DNA from: Paenibacillus chitinolyticus NBRC 15660
GTDB taxonomy: Bacteria > Bacillota > Bacilli > Paenibacillales > NBRC-103111
Direction of reading: 5' to 3'
Assembly (NCBI RefSeq): GCF_000739915.1
Contig: NZ_BBJT01000004.1
Location: forward strand, 1 to 64,000
Length of the DNA: 64,000 bases
Made by a program: the position numbers and the translations under genes. Each line of letters starts with the position of its first letter. Position 1 is the first letter of the stretch. A model generated the notes under the pieces. It ran no database searches, was not told where the DNA came from, and saw nothing but the letters and a program-made list of their open reading frames with translations. This document shows positions 46,855-55,332 of this stretch, one piece after another.

Positions 46855-46886
46855 ATAAAAAACCGCCCGGTGACACCCGGACGGCA
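46855..46886 (-). terminator. Terminator after the NlpC/P60 gene
   Basis: On the minus strand CCGTCCGGG and CCGGGCGG pair around TGTCA and are followed by TTTTTT. Confidence 0.82.
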
Positions 46887-46907
46887 TAAAAATTACAATT
46901 TGTATGA

Positions 46908-47762
46908 TTACATGACGCGTTTAGCTCCAACATAACGAGAGCCCCAGTAAGCGCTGCCCAAGCTGTCCACTTTCACTCCATCATCTGTCGCGGAAATGAA
47001 TTTGTCAGCCCCTACGTAAATACCCACATGCTGCATTTTGGAATTGCTTGCGAAGAATACAAGATCGCCCGGCTGCGGGTTGGATACTTTAACCCCTGCG
47101 CTGGCATACATACTTGCAGAAGATCTAGGCAGGTCTACCCCGTTCTTATCGTACACATATTGCACAAACCCGGAGCAGTCAAATCCAGATGGCGAAGATC
47201 CGCCATACACGTAACGAACGCCTTTGTATTGATTGGCTGTTGCTACAATCGTATTTTCCTTCTGCGACTTCTGAGGCACGGTTGCATACCAAGCCGGGGC
47301 ATGGTACTGTCCATCGGCATCGAAAATTGCAATCGTATTCACATTATCCCATTGCACACGGACAGACAGTGAATCCGCAAGAAATCTCATCGGAACATAG
47401 ACCGTATTGTTCAAAAACTGCGCTTTGCTTGGCAAGTCGATCTTCTTGCCGTCCACGAGAGCTTGATTCTCCCCCGTAGTAAACGTAATCTTGTGGCCGT
47501 TCCCGGTCACCGAGATACTCATTTGAGTCCCTGCACGTTCCCATCCAATTTGAGTTCCCAATTTCTCCGCAACAGGACGAAGCGGAATCATCAGGTTATT
47601 GCTGGAATCGATAAAAGGTGCGGTACCTTCGGTATTCACCAGTTGGTCGTTGACCTGCACTTTAGCGGAACGAGCGGCATTGGCATGAGCATCCGAGGCC
47701 GCGAATAGACCGGCCGTCAGTACGGCGCATGAAACGACAACGCTTTGTACCCAAATCTTCAA
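46908..47762 (-). CDS. NlpC/P60 cell-wall endopeptidase with copper-amine-oxidase-like N-terminal domain
   Basis: 284 residues with a signal peptide (1-28, cleavage after AHA). Residues 30-150 form the Cu_amine_oxidN1 domain common in Paenibacillus surface proteins (NNLMIPLRPVAEKLG, NTVYVPMRFLADSL). Residues 165-284 form NlpC/P60 with the catalytic Cys in SPSGFDCSGFVQYVY and His in MQHVGIYVGADKF. It cleaves peptidoglycan stem peptides outside the cell. TTG start 8-9 bases after AAGGAGG. Transcription is under the c-di-AMP riboswitch just upstream. Confidence 0.93.
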   Translation of the reverse strand: MKIWVQSVVVSCAVLTAGLFAASDAHANAARSAKVQVNDQLVNTEGTAPFIDSSNNLMIPLRPVAEKLGTQIGWERAGTQMSISVTGNGHKITFTTGENQALVDGKKIDLPSKAQFLNNTVYVPMRFLADSLSVRVQWDNVNTIAIFDADGQYHAPAWYATVPQKSQKENTIVATANQYKGVRYVYGGSSPSGFDCSGFVQYVYDKNGVDLPRSSASMYASAGVKVSNPQPGDLVFFASNSKMQHVGIYVGADKFISATDDGVKVDSLGSAYWGSRYVGAKRVM

Positions 47763-47778
47763 AACGATTTTCCTCCTT

Positions 47779-47895
47779 GGGCCTCCGAGGTTAGTTGACG
47801 GGTTCGGGAAAGAGGTTCCCTAGCTTGAAGAATAACAGGCATTCACCCCAGAAATAAGTCCCCCGTACAGGTGCTTTGATTCACCGGATTCGGCT
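47779..47895 (-). promoter_or_regulatory. ydaO/yuaA-type cyclic di-AMP riboswitch (upstream of NlpC/P60 gene)
   Basis: The minus-strand RNA carries GGTGAATC, then TACGGGGGAC, GGGGTGAAT, GCTAGGGAACC and the conserved 3' part CCCGAACCCGTCAACTAACC ending in TCGGAGGC, about 17 bases before the start codon. These are the hallmark conserved blocks of the c-di-AMP (ydaO/yuaA) class, which turns expression off at high c-di-AMP and commonly precedes wall hydrolase genes. Confidence 0.9.
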
Positions 47896-48050
47896 TTTGT
47901 ATAAATTGTGTCAAAGACACTCCTAGAAAGGTTAACATAATTTACATAATCGGACAACCCTTTTTGTTGTGTCTATTTTGTAACAAATCCCGGATAAAAT
48001 TCCTCCCTCTAAACAAAACTAGTGAAAACGCCATTAGAGGAGGGTTCTCC

Positions 48051-49094
48051 ATGAAACGTGCAGCCCTGGCTGTCTCATCCGCCATTTTGCTGGCCTTCGT
48101 CTCCGCATGCTCTCCGGCAAAGCTGCCCGACGAGGGCTCGGCCTCTTCCCGGCTGGACGAAAACCGTTTTATCCCGCACACTCTAAGCGAAGATCCAGGT
48201 CCGTCATCCGCACCCGGTCCGGCCAAATTCCAGCCCGTGAAAGTTCCGGCGATCAAGGAAAAAACCGCTGCGGCTCCTTCGGTATCATCGGCAGCTCCGC
48301 TTCCTACGCCTTCCGTGCCCGCAAAAAAGCTTAACAACGCATCCATTCCCAAACCGGAGCCGAAAAAGAAAGACGTCCCCGTTCAGAAGAATCATCAGGA
48401 GGCAAACGCCGTTCAGAAAACGGAACAGCGGAAGCTGAGCTTAGCCGAGATTCATCACAAATACCCGACGGTTTTCCGGATGAGAGGAACCTCCCAAGGA
48501 AAAAAAGTCGCGCTCACGTTTGACGACGGGCCTGATCTCAACTATACCCCGCAAGTGCTCGATATTCTGAAAAAGCATCAGGTGAAAGCGACCTTTTTCG
48601 TGATCGGAAGCCGCGCTCAATCACACCCCGAGATTATCCGACGGATGGTGCGGGAGGGTCATGTCGTGGGCAACCACTCGTACAGCCATCCTTTTATGCC
48701 CAAACTGACCGCCTCGGAATTTTCTTCGCAAATTATGCGTACCCAAGAGGTCATTAAACCGTTGACCGGTTATACGCCCAGACTGGTGCGGCCTCCTTAC
48801 GGAGCCATCAACGAAGAGCAGGTGCGCTGGATGTCCGACCATCACCTGCTGGCCGTGAACTGGGACGTGGATTCTCTCGACTGGAAAGGACTGTCGAGCA
48901 AGCAGGTATACCACAATATTGTGGACAACGCCCGGGCCGGTTCAATCATTCTGCAGCACAGCGCTGGAGGAAACGACAAGCACGATCTCAGCGGCACGGT
49001 CACGGCCCTTCCCGATTTGATCCGTTCCTTGAAATCGAGCGGATACAAGCTGGTCACGGTTCCCGAACTAATGGGAATTCCCCAGGATTTATAA
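48051..49094 (+). CDS. Polysaccharide deacetylase lipoprotein (NodB domain)
   Basis: 347 residues. Lipoprotein signal with lipobox FVSAC, Cys near residue 21, then a Pro/Lys/Ala-rich linker (25-140). The NodB domain (about 160-340) has TFDDGPDLNYTP (motif 1, metal Asp), GNHSYSHPFM (motif 2, metal His), RPPYG (motif 3), VNWDVDSLDW (motif 4) and ILQHSAG (motif 5). It would deacetylate peptidoglycan or other GlcNAc polymers at the outer membrane face. ATG with AGGAGGG. It stands between two riboswitch-controlled wall genes on the opposite strand. Confidence 0.93.
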   Translation: MKRAALAVSSAILLAFVSACSPAKLPDEGSASSRLDENRFIPHTLSEDPGPSSAPGPAKFQPVKVPAIKEKTAAAPSVSSAAPLPTPSVPAKKLNNASIPKPEPKKKDVPVQKNHQEANAVQKTEQRKLSLAEIHHKYPTVFRMRGTSQGKKVALTFDDGPDLNYTPQVLDILKKHQVKATFFVIGSRAQSHPEIIRRMVREGHVVGNHSYSHPFMPKLTASEFSSQIMRTQEVIKPLTGYTPRLVRPPYGAINEEQVRWMSDHHLLAVNWDVDSLDWKGLSSKQVYHNIVDNARAGSIILQHSAGGNDKHDLSGTVTALPDLIRSLKSSGYKLVTVPELMGIPQDL

Positions 49095-49100
49095 CGCACA

Positions 49101-49132
49101 AAAGACGGGAGCATTCGCTCCCGCCTTCTTTT
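49101..49132 (+). terminator. Terminator after the deacetylase gene
   Basis: GACGGGAGC and GCTCCCGCC pair around ATTC, followed by TTCTTTT on the plus strand. Confidence 0.75.
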
Positions 49133-49142
49133 CGGCTAATGG

Positions 49143-50108
49143 TTATTTAAGAATGTATACTTTCACACTTTGATAGCCAAAGTTGTTTACTTTATCTTTG
49201 GAGCCCGGAACGAAGATATCGATCCGGTTGCCTTTGATCGCGCCGCCGATGTCCGTAGCTTTGGCGATCATTCCCTTGGCCGGAAGGCCCGGGAAAGCAT
49301 AACCCGTTACATATACGGTGGAGCCGAGCGGAATTACGGCCGGATCGACCGCGATCGTGCCGACGGTCAATTTGTTGCCGTAATAGTCGATGCCGGCATA
49401 TCCGCCGTTCTCGCTCGGGTCAGCTGAATAGGCCGATGCCTTGATATTCAGCACTTTTTTGTATTGAATCTGTTTGCCCGCCGCGGTTGTCAGCGTCTGG
49501 CCGGATTTTGCGGAAGCCGCTGCCGCTTGGACAGCCGGTTTCTTAACTGCCTTCTTCTCCGCGCTTTTCTTCGGCTCGGGAGCCTGCGGCTTGCCGGTCT
49601 TTTGAAGAGCCTCCGAAGGTTTTATGTTAATCGTCTGACTTGGCGTGGCAGATGCAAGCTGAACTTTGGCCGGTGCCTGGACCGGGACTTTTACCGTCGC
49701 TTTTAAAGCTTTAAGCTGCTCAAGGGCCGCTTCCCCCACAATTTTCAACTCGCTGCCTGCCGGCAGGCTAAGCGGATCCGCATCGGGATTTAACGATAAG
49801 AGGTCAAGAACGTCCATATTCATTTGGGAAGCGAAGTTCCACATGGAATTGGGCTCGGATAGTACCAGGATTTGATTTTCCGGTGTCACGAAAGATTGCG
49901 TAAGTTCCGAACCGGCCGCTTGTCCTGCCGTATCGGTAACTCCGGCTGCAAGCTCCTGATAAGATTTGGCCAGTTTCCAATACAACAAGCCGTCGTTTTT
50001 AGCCGTTTCCGTTTCAGCCGCCTGCGACTGGAATGCGGAAGATGCCGCCACCACTGCACCCAGCAGCAGAGTAGCGCATGTTTTTTTCCAATGATGCCTT
50101 AAAGCCAT
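49143..50108 (-). CDS. 3D-domain cell-wall protein (YocH/RpfB-like)
   Basis: 321 residues with a signal peptide (1-30, cleavage near QSQAA). A long Lys/Ala/Pro-rich middle follows, with a degenerate LysM-like stretch (WNFASQMNMDVLDLLSLNPDADP, about 90-125). The C-terminal 3D domain has KASAYSADPSENGG, VDPAVIPLGS and the three Asp of ATDIGGAIKGNRIDIF. Such proteins are secreted muralytic/lytic-transglycosylase-like enzymes. The ATG at 50108 follows a c-di-AMP riboswitch; the longer frame (50216) runs into that RNA and is rejected. Confidence 0.9.
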   Translation of the reverse strand: MALRHHWKKTCATLLLGAVVAASSAFQSQAAETETAKNDGLLYWKLAKSYQELAAGVTDTAGQAAGSELTQSFVTPENQILVLSEPNSMWNFASQMNMDVLDLLSLNPDADPLSLPAGSELKIVGEAALEQLKALKATVKVPVQAPAKVQLASATPSQTINIKPSEALQKTGKPQAPEPKKSAEKKAVKKPAVQAAAASAKSGQTLTTAAGKQIQYKKVLNIKASAYSADPSENGGYAGIDYYGNKLTVGTIAVDPAVIPLGSTVYVTGYAFPGLPAKGMIAKATDIGGAIKGNRIDIFVPGSKDKVNNFGYQSVKVYILK

Positions 50109-50133
50109 AGTTGATGTACGCTCCTTCTCGGTA

Positions 50134-50262
50134 TTGCCTACGAGGTTAGTTGTCGGGTTCGGACTGAGAAGTCGCCCACGCTGATGACAGCGATTCACCC
50201 CTATCGGACGCCGCAATCATACACATACGGTTCCGAAATAAATCATCCCCCGCACCTCATCC
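50134..50262 (-). promoter_or_regulatory. ydaO/yuaA-type cyclic di-AMP riboswitch (upstream of 3D-domain gene)
   Basis: The minus-strand RNA shows GCGGGGGAT, then TAGGGGTGAATCGC, GTGGGCGACTT and CCGAACCCGACAACTAACC ending in TCGTAGGC, about 25 bases before the start codon. It shares with the element at 47779-47895 the GGGGGA, GGGGTGAAT and AACTAACCTCG.AGGC blocks. Confidence 0.9.
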
Positions 50263-50574
50263 TCTCCTGGAAAATCCGGGAAACGGAAGAAGTTTCGGCT
50301 CTCTACACAAGCTATCACATACATCTTTAGAAACAAACACACACAAATTGGCAAAAAACAACCTTTTCATTTTTTTAATCCAAAGGTGAACCCACTGTAA
50401 AAAGCGGCTCCGTCAAGCCTATCTGAATCCTGCCCGCTCTTTCGGCCGGACAAACGAGAGAGAGAAAATTAACTCCGTTCTCACAAAACGCTTATGTAAT
50501 TCTCATTTGTTTCTCATAAAAGACACGGTTTCTTCACCATATGTCCAGGTAATTCATCCCATAGGAGGAAACCT
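50263..50574. other. Intergenic region upstream of the second riboswitch
   Basis: No gene is seen. On the minus strand it should hold the promoter of the riboswitch-3D transcript; no clear sigma-A pair was picked out. No terminator of the upstream 73-aa gene was recognised. Confidence 0.4.
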
Positions 50575-50796
50575 TTATTTGGCGATTCGTTTCCTTTCTC
50601 TCGGCTTTTCTTCTATTTTGACCACTGCCTGGCTTTGTACCGATTCTACAGTCGGCCTCTTTTTCCCCTCGTAAATATCATCGAAAGGACGAAACGGCAA
50701 GTTATCGGACCGATCGAATTCCTTCGGTTTGCGCAGCCCTAATGATGCCGCCAAAAGAACTAACATGCCGATCAACAGACTTAATGTGATTCCCAT
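50575..50796 (-). CDS. Small single-pass membrane protein, 73 aa
   Basis: 73 residues from ATG with GGAGG 8 bases upstream. One N-terminal membrane helix (2-22, GITLSLLIGMLVLLAASLGL) and a hydrophilic, basic C-terminal tail (EEKPRERKRIAK). No family is recognised. It stands alone between the 3D-domain gene and the cotJ operon; in-frame codons upstream to 50820 would run over the ribosome binding site. Confidence 0.6.
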   Translation of the reverse strand: MGITLSLLIGMLVLLAASLGLRKPKEFDRSDNLPFRPFDDIYEGKKRPTVESVQSQAVVKIEEKPRERKRIAK

Positions 50797-51171
50797 AATA
50801 GCAGCCTCCTCCTTATTCAAAAATATAAGTTCGCTCTCAGTTTCTTGCTAACTTATTCCATTTTATCATGTTTATAGGAAAAATGTGGTATTTTTCGCGA
50901 AAAGCTGACGAACTTTTTAAGGTATTTCGTAAGTACGACATAATTTTTGCCAATACCCAGCTCCTAACAACTGCTCCTATAAAGCCTGCACCATTTAAAA
51001 CGGACTGTTTACTTGTAACCTTTATATAAGTAAGACACCTTCAGAAGGGGAAATGTTCCGGAAAAATTAGTAATCTTATTCAATTTTTCCATATCTACTG
51101 AAATCACCGGCTCGGGTATCTCAAAAAATCCCAGAAAAAAGACGGGTTTCCCCGTCTTTTTGTCCAGGGCG
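50797..51171. other. Intergenic region between the small membrane protein gene and cotJC
   Basis: A+T-rich and without a convincing gene. An 82-codon minus frame (51009-51257) overlaps the cotJC end and its terminator and lacks a ribosome binding site. The only clear element is the cotJ terminator. Confidence 0.45.
51135..51161 (-). terminator. Terminator of the cotJ operon
   Basis: AAAAAGACGGG and CCCGTCTTTTT pair around TTTC with a T-run on the minus strand, just after the cotJC stop. Confidence 0.88.
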
Positions 51172-51741
51172 CTAGAAAATTTTCTGTGCCGCCCTTTCGT
51201 CTTTAAGTATTTCGACCGCTTCGCGGAAACGCATCGAATGGACGATCTCACGTTCACGCAGGAACTTCAGCCCATCTTGGAGATCGACGTCGTCCGTCAT
51301 ATCAATGAGCCACTGATAGGTAGCACGGGCCTTTTCTTCCGCCGCGATATCTTCGTACAGGTCGGCAATGGGATCGCCCTTGGCTTGAATGTAAGCTGCC
51401 GTCCACGGTACGCCGGCCGCATTTTGATAATACAAAGCCGAATCGTGGTTGACGTAATAGTCGCCCAGGCCCGCGGCTTTCAGCTGGTCGGGGGTAGCGT
51501 CTTTCGTGAGCTTGTAGATCATCGTGGCAATCATTTCCAGGTGGGCGAATTCTTCGGTACCTATGTCATTCAATACCCCGATCACTTTGTCCGGAATGGT
51601 GTACCGCTGGTTCAAGTAACGCAGCGCGGCAGCAAGTTCCCCGTCCGCACCCCCGTACTGCTCGATCAGAAGTTTGGCCATGTGCGGATCGCATTTGCTT
51701 ACACGCACCGGATACTGCAATTTTTTCTCGTAAATCCACAT
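51172..51741 (-). CDS. cotJC: Spore coat protein CotJC (manganese catalase-like)
   Basis: 189 residues. WIYEKKLQYPVRVSKCDPHMAKLL starts the typical CotJC sequence. The ferritin-like di-metal ligands are in GTEEFAHLEMIATMI and AEEKARATYQWLIDMT. CotJC is a manganese-catalase-type enzyme in the spore coat of Bacillales. Last gene of cotJA-cotJB-cotJC. Confidence 0.95.
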   Translation of the reverse strand: MWIYEKKLQYPVRVSKCDPHMAKLLIEQYGGADGELAAALRYLNQRYTIPDKVIGVLNDIGTEEFAHLEMIATMIYKLTKDATPDQLKAAGLGDYYVNHDSALYYQNAAGVPWTAAYIQAKGDPIADLYEDIAAEEKARATYQWLIDMTDDVDLQDGLKFLREREIVHSMRFREAVEILKDERAAQKIF

Positions 51742-51818
51742 CGGAATCCCCCGTCTCCTTAAGCACAGCCGTGCTTGTTTTTCTGTCCAGGCCGTTCATA
51801 CAGTTTCCTCTACACATG

Positions 51819-52085
51819 TCACACCTGCCAAGGCCAAGGAGTTTCGGCCCATTCCCAAGTCTGCTGCGGCAGCGCATTTTGCCCGTATTGCAGAAGCGGT
51901 CCGTACAAACACTCGTATTCCAGCGCGATTTGCCTTCGTTTTTGGGAAAATTCGTTGAACTGCTGCAGAGCATGGGCATCTTCGGGATGGGTGTCCAGGT
52001 ACAAGGTCAGTTCGACCAGTACGAAATCGGCCGCCTGCAGGTCGTGCAGAAGCCGGTAATAATTTTCATCCAGTTGTTTATGCAT
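51819..52085 (-). CDS. cotJB: Spore coat protein CotJB
   Basis: 88 residues from the ATG at 52085. HKQLDENYYRLLHDLQAADFVLVELTLYLDTHPED is the CotJB signature; the protein ends WEWAETPWPWQV, the aromatic tail common in the family. The frame is open to 52163 but overlaps the cotJA end. Ribosome binding site GAGAGGGG lies 10 or so bases upstream. Middle gene of the operon. Confidence 0.93.
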   Translation of the reverse strand: MHKQLDENYYRLLHDLQAADFVLVELTLYLDTHPEDAHALQQFNEFSQKRRQIALEYECLYGPLLQYGQNALPQQTWEWAETPWPWQV

Positions 52086-52123
52086 ACGGTTGTCGTTCCC
52101 CTCTCTTTCGCTTTCGGTCCGGA

Positions 52124-52327
52124 TTAACACTTGGGTTCGTAGCTGCTGTACAGCTCCGGCCAAAGGGTACCCAGCCTCAAAGCCTCGTAAGGGCTAAACT
52201 GCGGCAGGCACATGGGCTGGAACTGGATGAACAGGTTCGGCGGAGTTACATACGTTTTGACGAGCTTCGGCGGACAGGGGTCGAACGGTCCCACGAAAGG
52301 ATGATACATGCGAACTTCAGGATTCAA
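52124..52327 (-). CDS. cotJA: Spore coat-associated protein CotJA
   Basis: 67 residues, Pro/Tyr-rich, with FVGPFDPCPPKLVKTYVTPPNLFIQFQP and LPQFSPYEALRLGTLWPELYSSY, the conserved CotJA form. GGAGGAAG precedes the ATG. First gene of the operon, divergent from the GH84 gene with 206 bases between. A mother-cell sigma-E promoter is expected from the family; none was confidently placed. Confidence 0.9.
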   Translation of the reverse strand: MNPEVRMYHPFVGPFDPCPPKLVKTYVTPPNLFIQFQPMCLPQFSPYEALRLGTLWPELYSSYEPKC

Positions 52328-52533
52328 TGCGCTTCCTCCTTGTAACCGGTAATGGTGTGCTCTGCAATACCATATGGCATCCGCCCAGGAGCGGTATGGG
52401 CAGCCGCCCAGATTTACGAAATAAACGCGGAATAATCCGCAAGATTGTCATCTCTACCGTCTCTATGAATATCCTATGATAGAAAGAGAGACGATCCGGG
52501 AAGCTTTTTCCCCTTTAAAAGGAGTGAGATGGC

Positions 52534-55119
52534 ATGACACATCATCTGAAAGCTCCCCTTCTGACCCCGCCCCCGCAGCAGGTGGAATACGCCGGGTACA
52601 CCGTCCCTTTGTATGCAACCACCGGGATATTGGCAGGTACGGGTACGTCCCCCGAAGCTCTGCTGGAGCTGCGGGGTCTGCTTATCGGAGCCGGCGTCAA
52701 GCGCGTCGTTCCGTGCAAGGACTGGCATTCCGCCGCCAAAATGCCTCTGTCCGTCTATATCGGCAAGCTGCCGGCCGATCCCGCCGTACAGCAGGAATTC
52801 CGGAGCCGGCGCAGCGGCGATCCCCTCGGAATACCCGAGGAGGGCTACACCCTTGCGGCGCGGCGCAGCAAACACGGCGGCAGCATGATCGTGCTGGCGG
52901 GCGCGGATCATACCGGCACACTCTATGCCGTCCGCACGCTCAAGCAGCTCATTCGCAAAGGCCCGATGATGGCCAACGTGCCGGCAGTCACGATCCGGGA
53001 CTTCCCCGCGTTCCCCGTAAGGGGCGTTGTGGAAGGGTTCTACGGCGGTCCGTGGTCTCCGGACGACCGGGTCAATCTGATCGCTTTCCTCGGCGATCAT
53101 AAAATGAACACGTACCTATACGCCCCCAAAGACGATCCGTACCTGCGCGGGCGCTGGCGGGAGCCGTACCCGGAGGGTGAGCTCCGCCATATCCGCAGGT
53201 ATGTGGATGCAGCCGAAAAAGCCGGTGTCCGCTTCGTTTATGCGCTCTCGCCCGGGCTCGATATCTGTTTCTCTTCGAACGAGGAATTTCAAAAGCTGGC
53301 TGCCAAAGCGAGCCAGATGTGGACGCTCGGAGTCCGCCATTTCTCTCTGCTTATGGATGATATTTTCCAGAACCCGAACTGTGCGGACGATGTACAGAAG
53401 TTCGGCGGGGACGAGAGCCCCGCTGCGGCAGCGCAGGCCTATTTGCTGAACCGGTTCAACCGCGAGTTCGTGCAAGCGCATCCCGGTGCCTCCAGGCTCA
53501 TTACGGCACCGACCGAATATTACCAGGACGGCTCCAGCCCTTACCGGAAACGCTTTGCCGAATTGGTAGATCCGGGCATCCTCGTCTGCTGGACGGGGAT
53601 CGGCATCGCTCCGGCGGTTATCACCTCCGGGGAAGCCGAACGGATTCACAAGGTGTTCAATCACGATATGCTCTTGTGGGATAACTACCCGGTGACGGAT
53701 TATGTGCGCGAGAAGCTGTTTCTCGGGCCTCTGGAGGGCCGCGACCCCGAGCTGCACAAGCACGGCCAATTCGGTTACTTGTCCAATCCGATGGAGCATT
53801 TGCAAGCTTCTTTGATCGCGTTGTTCACGGCAGCCGAGTATGCCTGGAAGCCGGAGGCTTACCGGCCTTGGGAATCGTGGGAAAGATCGCTCAAAGAATT
53901 CGGAGGCTCCCTGCATAAGGAGCTGCGGATTTTGGCGGAGAACCATTTGTCTTCCGCCGTCCATACCGGTGAATCTCCGAATCTCGCAGCTCTTCTTGCG
54001 GCTTTCTGGGAAGATTTCGAGAAGGGTGCACCGGAGAAAGCCGCCGCTCGTTTGACCGCTTACTTCGGTTCTATGCGCAGGGCAGCCTCACGATTGACTC
54101 AAATGCACAATCCCGATTTCGTGAGGGAAACGGCGGACTGGCTGAAAAAAATCGGCTTTTACGGAAAAGCCGGAGAATCCGCCGTCTCCCTGCTCCTGGC
54201 GATGATGCGGGACAGCGGTGAAGAGGCCGATGCCCGGTACTCCGCCTACGCCACCGTTCTTGCGCAGGATACCGTCGACATCGAGGTGTCGGAACCGAGA
54301 ACAGGCTCGCGCCGTATCGACGGCGAAAATCGCGAGCGGGGTGAATCCGAGCTTATCCGGTATACACCGGTGTATGGGGCAAGGACCGGGACAAACGAGT
54401 GGGGCTACGAGGTGACGGTCGTGAACGGGCGCATCATCCGGGAAGGCGGCAACAATTCAGTTATTCCCGCCGACGGCTACGTACTCAGCCTTCACTCGGG
54501 CCAAGACAGAGAATGGCTGAAAAGCATGACGATAGTCGGCGCTAAAGTGGACATCCGTGACGGGCGTGTAACGATTTCAGTCGAGAAGGGAACTTACCCG
54601 GTTCCCAACAAAAAAGTTTCGGCCGACGGAGTTATGGAGCCTTTCCTGCAGCGGGTCTCGTCAGCCTACGAGATGTATGTCCGGTGGCGTGAGAATCGCG
54701 GATTCACCGATCCGATCAGCACACTTCCGGCCTGGGAGAACAATGTGCTCAAGAACATGACCGACGGCAGGGCGGATACGTATTTCTGGAGCGGCAGAGC
54801 TCCGCAATCCGGGGATTACGTGGGCGTAAACCTCGGGCAGACGGCACAAGTGCGCCGGGTCCGCATCAGCCTGGGTCATCCCGATCCGGCAGCTCCGCAG
54901 GCAGGCGACCTCATCCGCAGCGCTTCTCTGGAAGCTTCGCTGAACGGCCTCAGTTGGACGAAGCTGGCGGAGTTCACGGAGCAGAGGGAGATTGATTTCA
55001 CTCCCGCCGCCCCCTTCCGCGCTCACTTTGTCCGGCTGAAAAGCAGCGCGGTCCAGACCGAGTGGGTCATGGTCCGTGAGTTCGACGTCACGGCGGAACG
55101 CGATCAGGCAGCGAACTGA
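52534..55119 (+). CDS. GH84 beta-N-acetylglucosaminidase (NagJ/hyaluronidase type) without signal peptide
   Basis: 861 residues. An N-terminal GH20b-like domain (1-150) is followed by the GH84 barrel (about 160-440): VVEGFYGGPWSPDDRVNLI at its start and the catalytic Asp pair in HFSLLMDDIFQNPN (near 273). A helical linker region and a C-terminal carbohydrate-binding, F5/8-type-like domain (about 720-855, TDGRADTYFWSGRAP, VRISLGHPDP) follow. Such enzymes remove GlcNAc from glycans or O-GlcNAc-like adducts. The start MTHHLKAPLLTPPPQQ has no signal peptide, unlike secreted clostridial forms, so it may act in the cytosol on imported sugars. AAAGGAG before the ATG. Confidence 0.9.
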   Translation: MTHHLKAPLLTPPPQQVEYAGYTVPLYATTGILAGTGTSPEALLELRGLLIGAGVKRVVPCKDWHSAAKMPLSVYIGKLPADPAVQQEFRSRRSGDPLGIPEEGYTLAARRSKHGGSMIVLAGADHTGTLYAVRTLKQLIRKGPMMANVPAVTIRDFPAFPVRGVVEGFYGGPWSPDDRVNLIAFLGDHKMNTYLYAPKDDPYLRGRWREPYPEGELRHIRRYVDAAEKAGVRFVYALSPGLDICFSSNEEFQKLAAKASQMWTLGVRHFSLLMDDIFQNPNCADDVQKFGGDESPAAAAQAYLLNRFNREFVQAHPGASRLITAPTEYYQDGSSPYRKRFAELVDPGILVCWTGIGIAPAVITSGEAERIHKVFNHDMLLWDNYPVTDYVREKLFLGPLEGRDPELHKHGQFGYLSNPMEHLQASLIALFTAAEYAWKPEAYRPWESWERSLKEFGGSLHKELRILAENHLSSAVHTGESPNLAALLAAFWEDFEKGAPEKAAARLTAYFGSMRRAASRLTQMHNPDFVRETADWLKKIGFYGKAGESAVSLLLAMMRDSGEEADARYSAYATVLAQDTVDIEVSEPRTGSRRIDGENRERGESELIRYTPVYGARTGTNEWGYEVTVVNGRIIREGGNNSVIPADGYVLSLHSGQDREWLKSMTIVGAKVDIRDGRVTISVEKGTYPVPNKKVSADGVMEPFLQRVSSAYEMYVRWRENRGFTDPISTLPAWENNVLKNMTDGRADTYFWSGRAPQSGDYVGVNLGQTAQVRRVRISLGHPDPAAPQAGDLIRSASLEASLNGLSWTKLAEFTEQREIDFTPAAPFRAHFVRLKSSAVQTEWVMVREFDVTAERDQAAN

Positions 55120-55161
55120 TCAAGAGCGGAATCCGTATTTCGTCAAAGCTTCGCCAAGGAT

Positions 55162-55222
55162 GGTTCGGAGGGTTCATTGGTTCGGGTGGTTCAGATGGTT
55201 CAGATGGTTCGGATGGTTCGAT
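55162..55222. repeat. Short tandem repeat, 9-base unit GGTTCNGAT
   Basis: Seven near-perfect copies of an 8-9-base unit (GGTTCGGAG, GGTTCATT, GGTTCGGGT, then three GGTTC(A/G)GAT and GGTTCGAT), 43 bases after the GH84 stop. The frame shifts inside the array, so it is most likely noncoding. Confidence 0.85.
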
Positions 55223-55264
55223 GATCTCTACGGTCCGTTGCTGCTGCCGGCTCAGCTCGTCATC

Positions 55265-55315
55265 CAAAAAAAGCCTGTCGACCGGAGCGCAAGGCTCGGG
55301 GCGACAGGCTTTTTG
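55265..55315. terminator. Bidirectional terminator between the GH84 and AI-2E-family genes
   Basis: AAAAAAGCCTGTCG and CGACAGGCTTTTT pair across a loop of about 22 bases between convergent genes. Confidence 0.88.
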
Positions 55316-55332
55316 TACACCAAACAGACCTT

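Noticed and set aside
50108-50216. Longer start for the 3D-domain protein
   Set aside because: The added codons lie in the conserved core of the c-di-AMP riboswitch, and a signal peptide starts at 50108.
51009-51257. 82-codon minus-strand frame
   Set aside because: Overlaps the cotJC end and the cotJ terminator, lacks a ribosome binding site and has no protein-like pattern.
55162-55222. Tandem repeats considered as a CRISPR array
   Set aside because: Units of 8-9 bases without unique spacers and no cas genes nearby; a simple tandem repeat.
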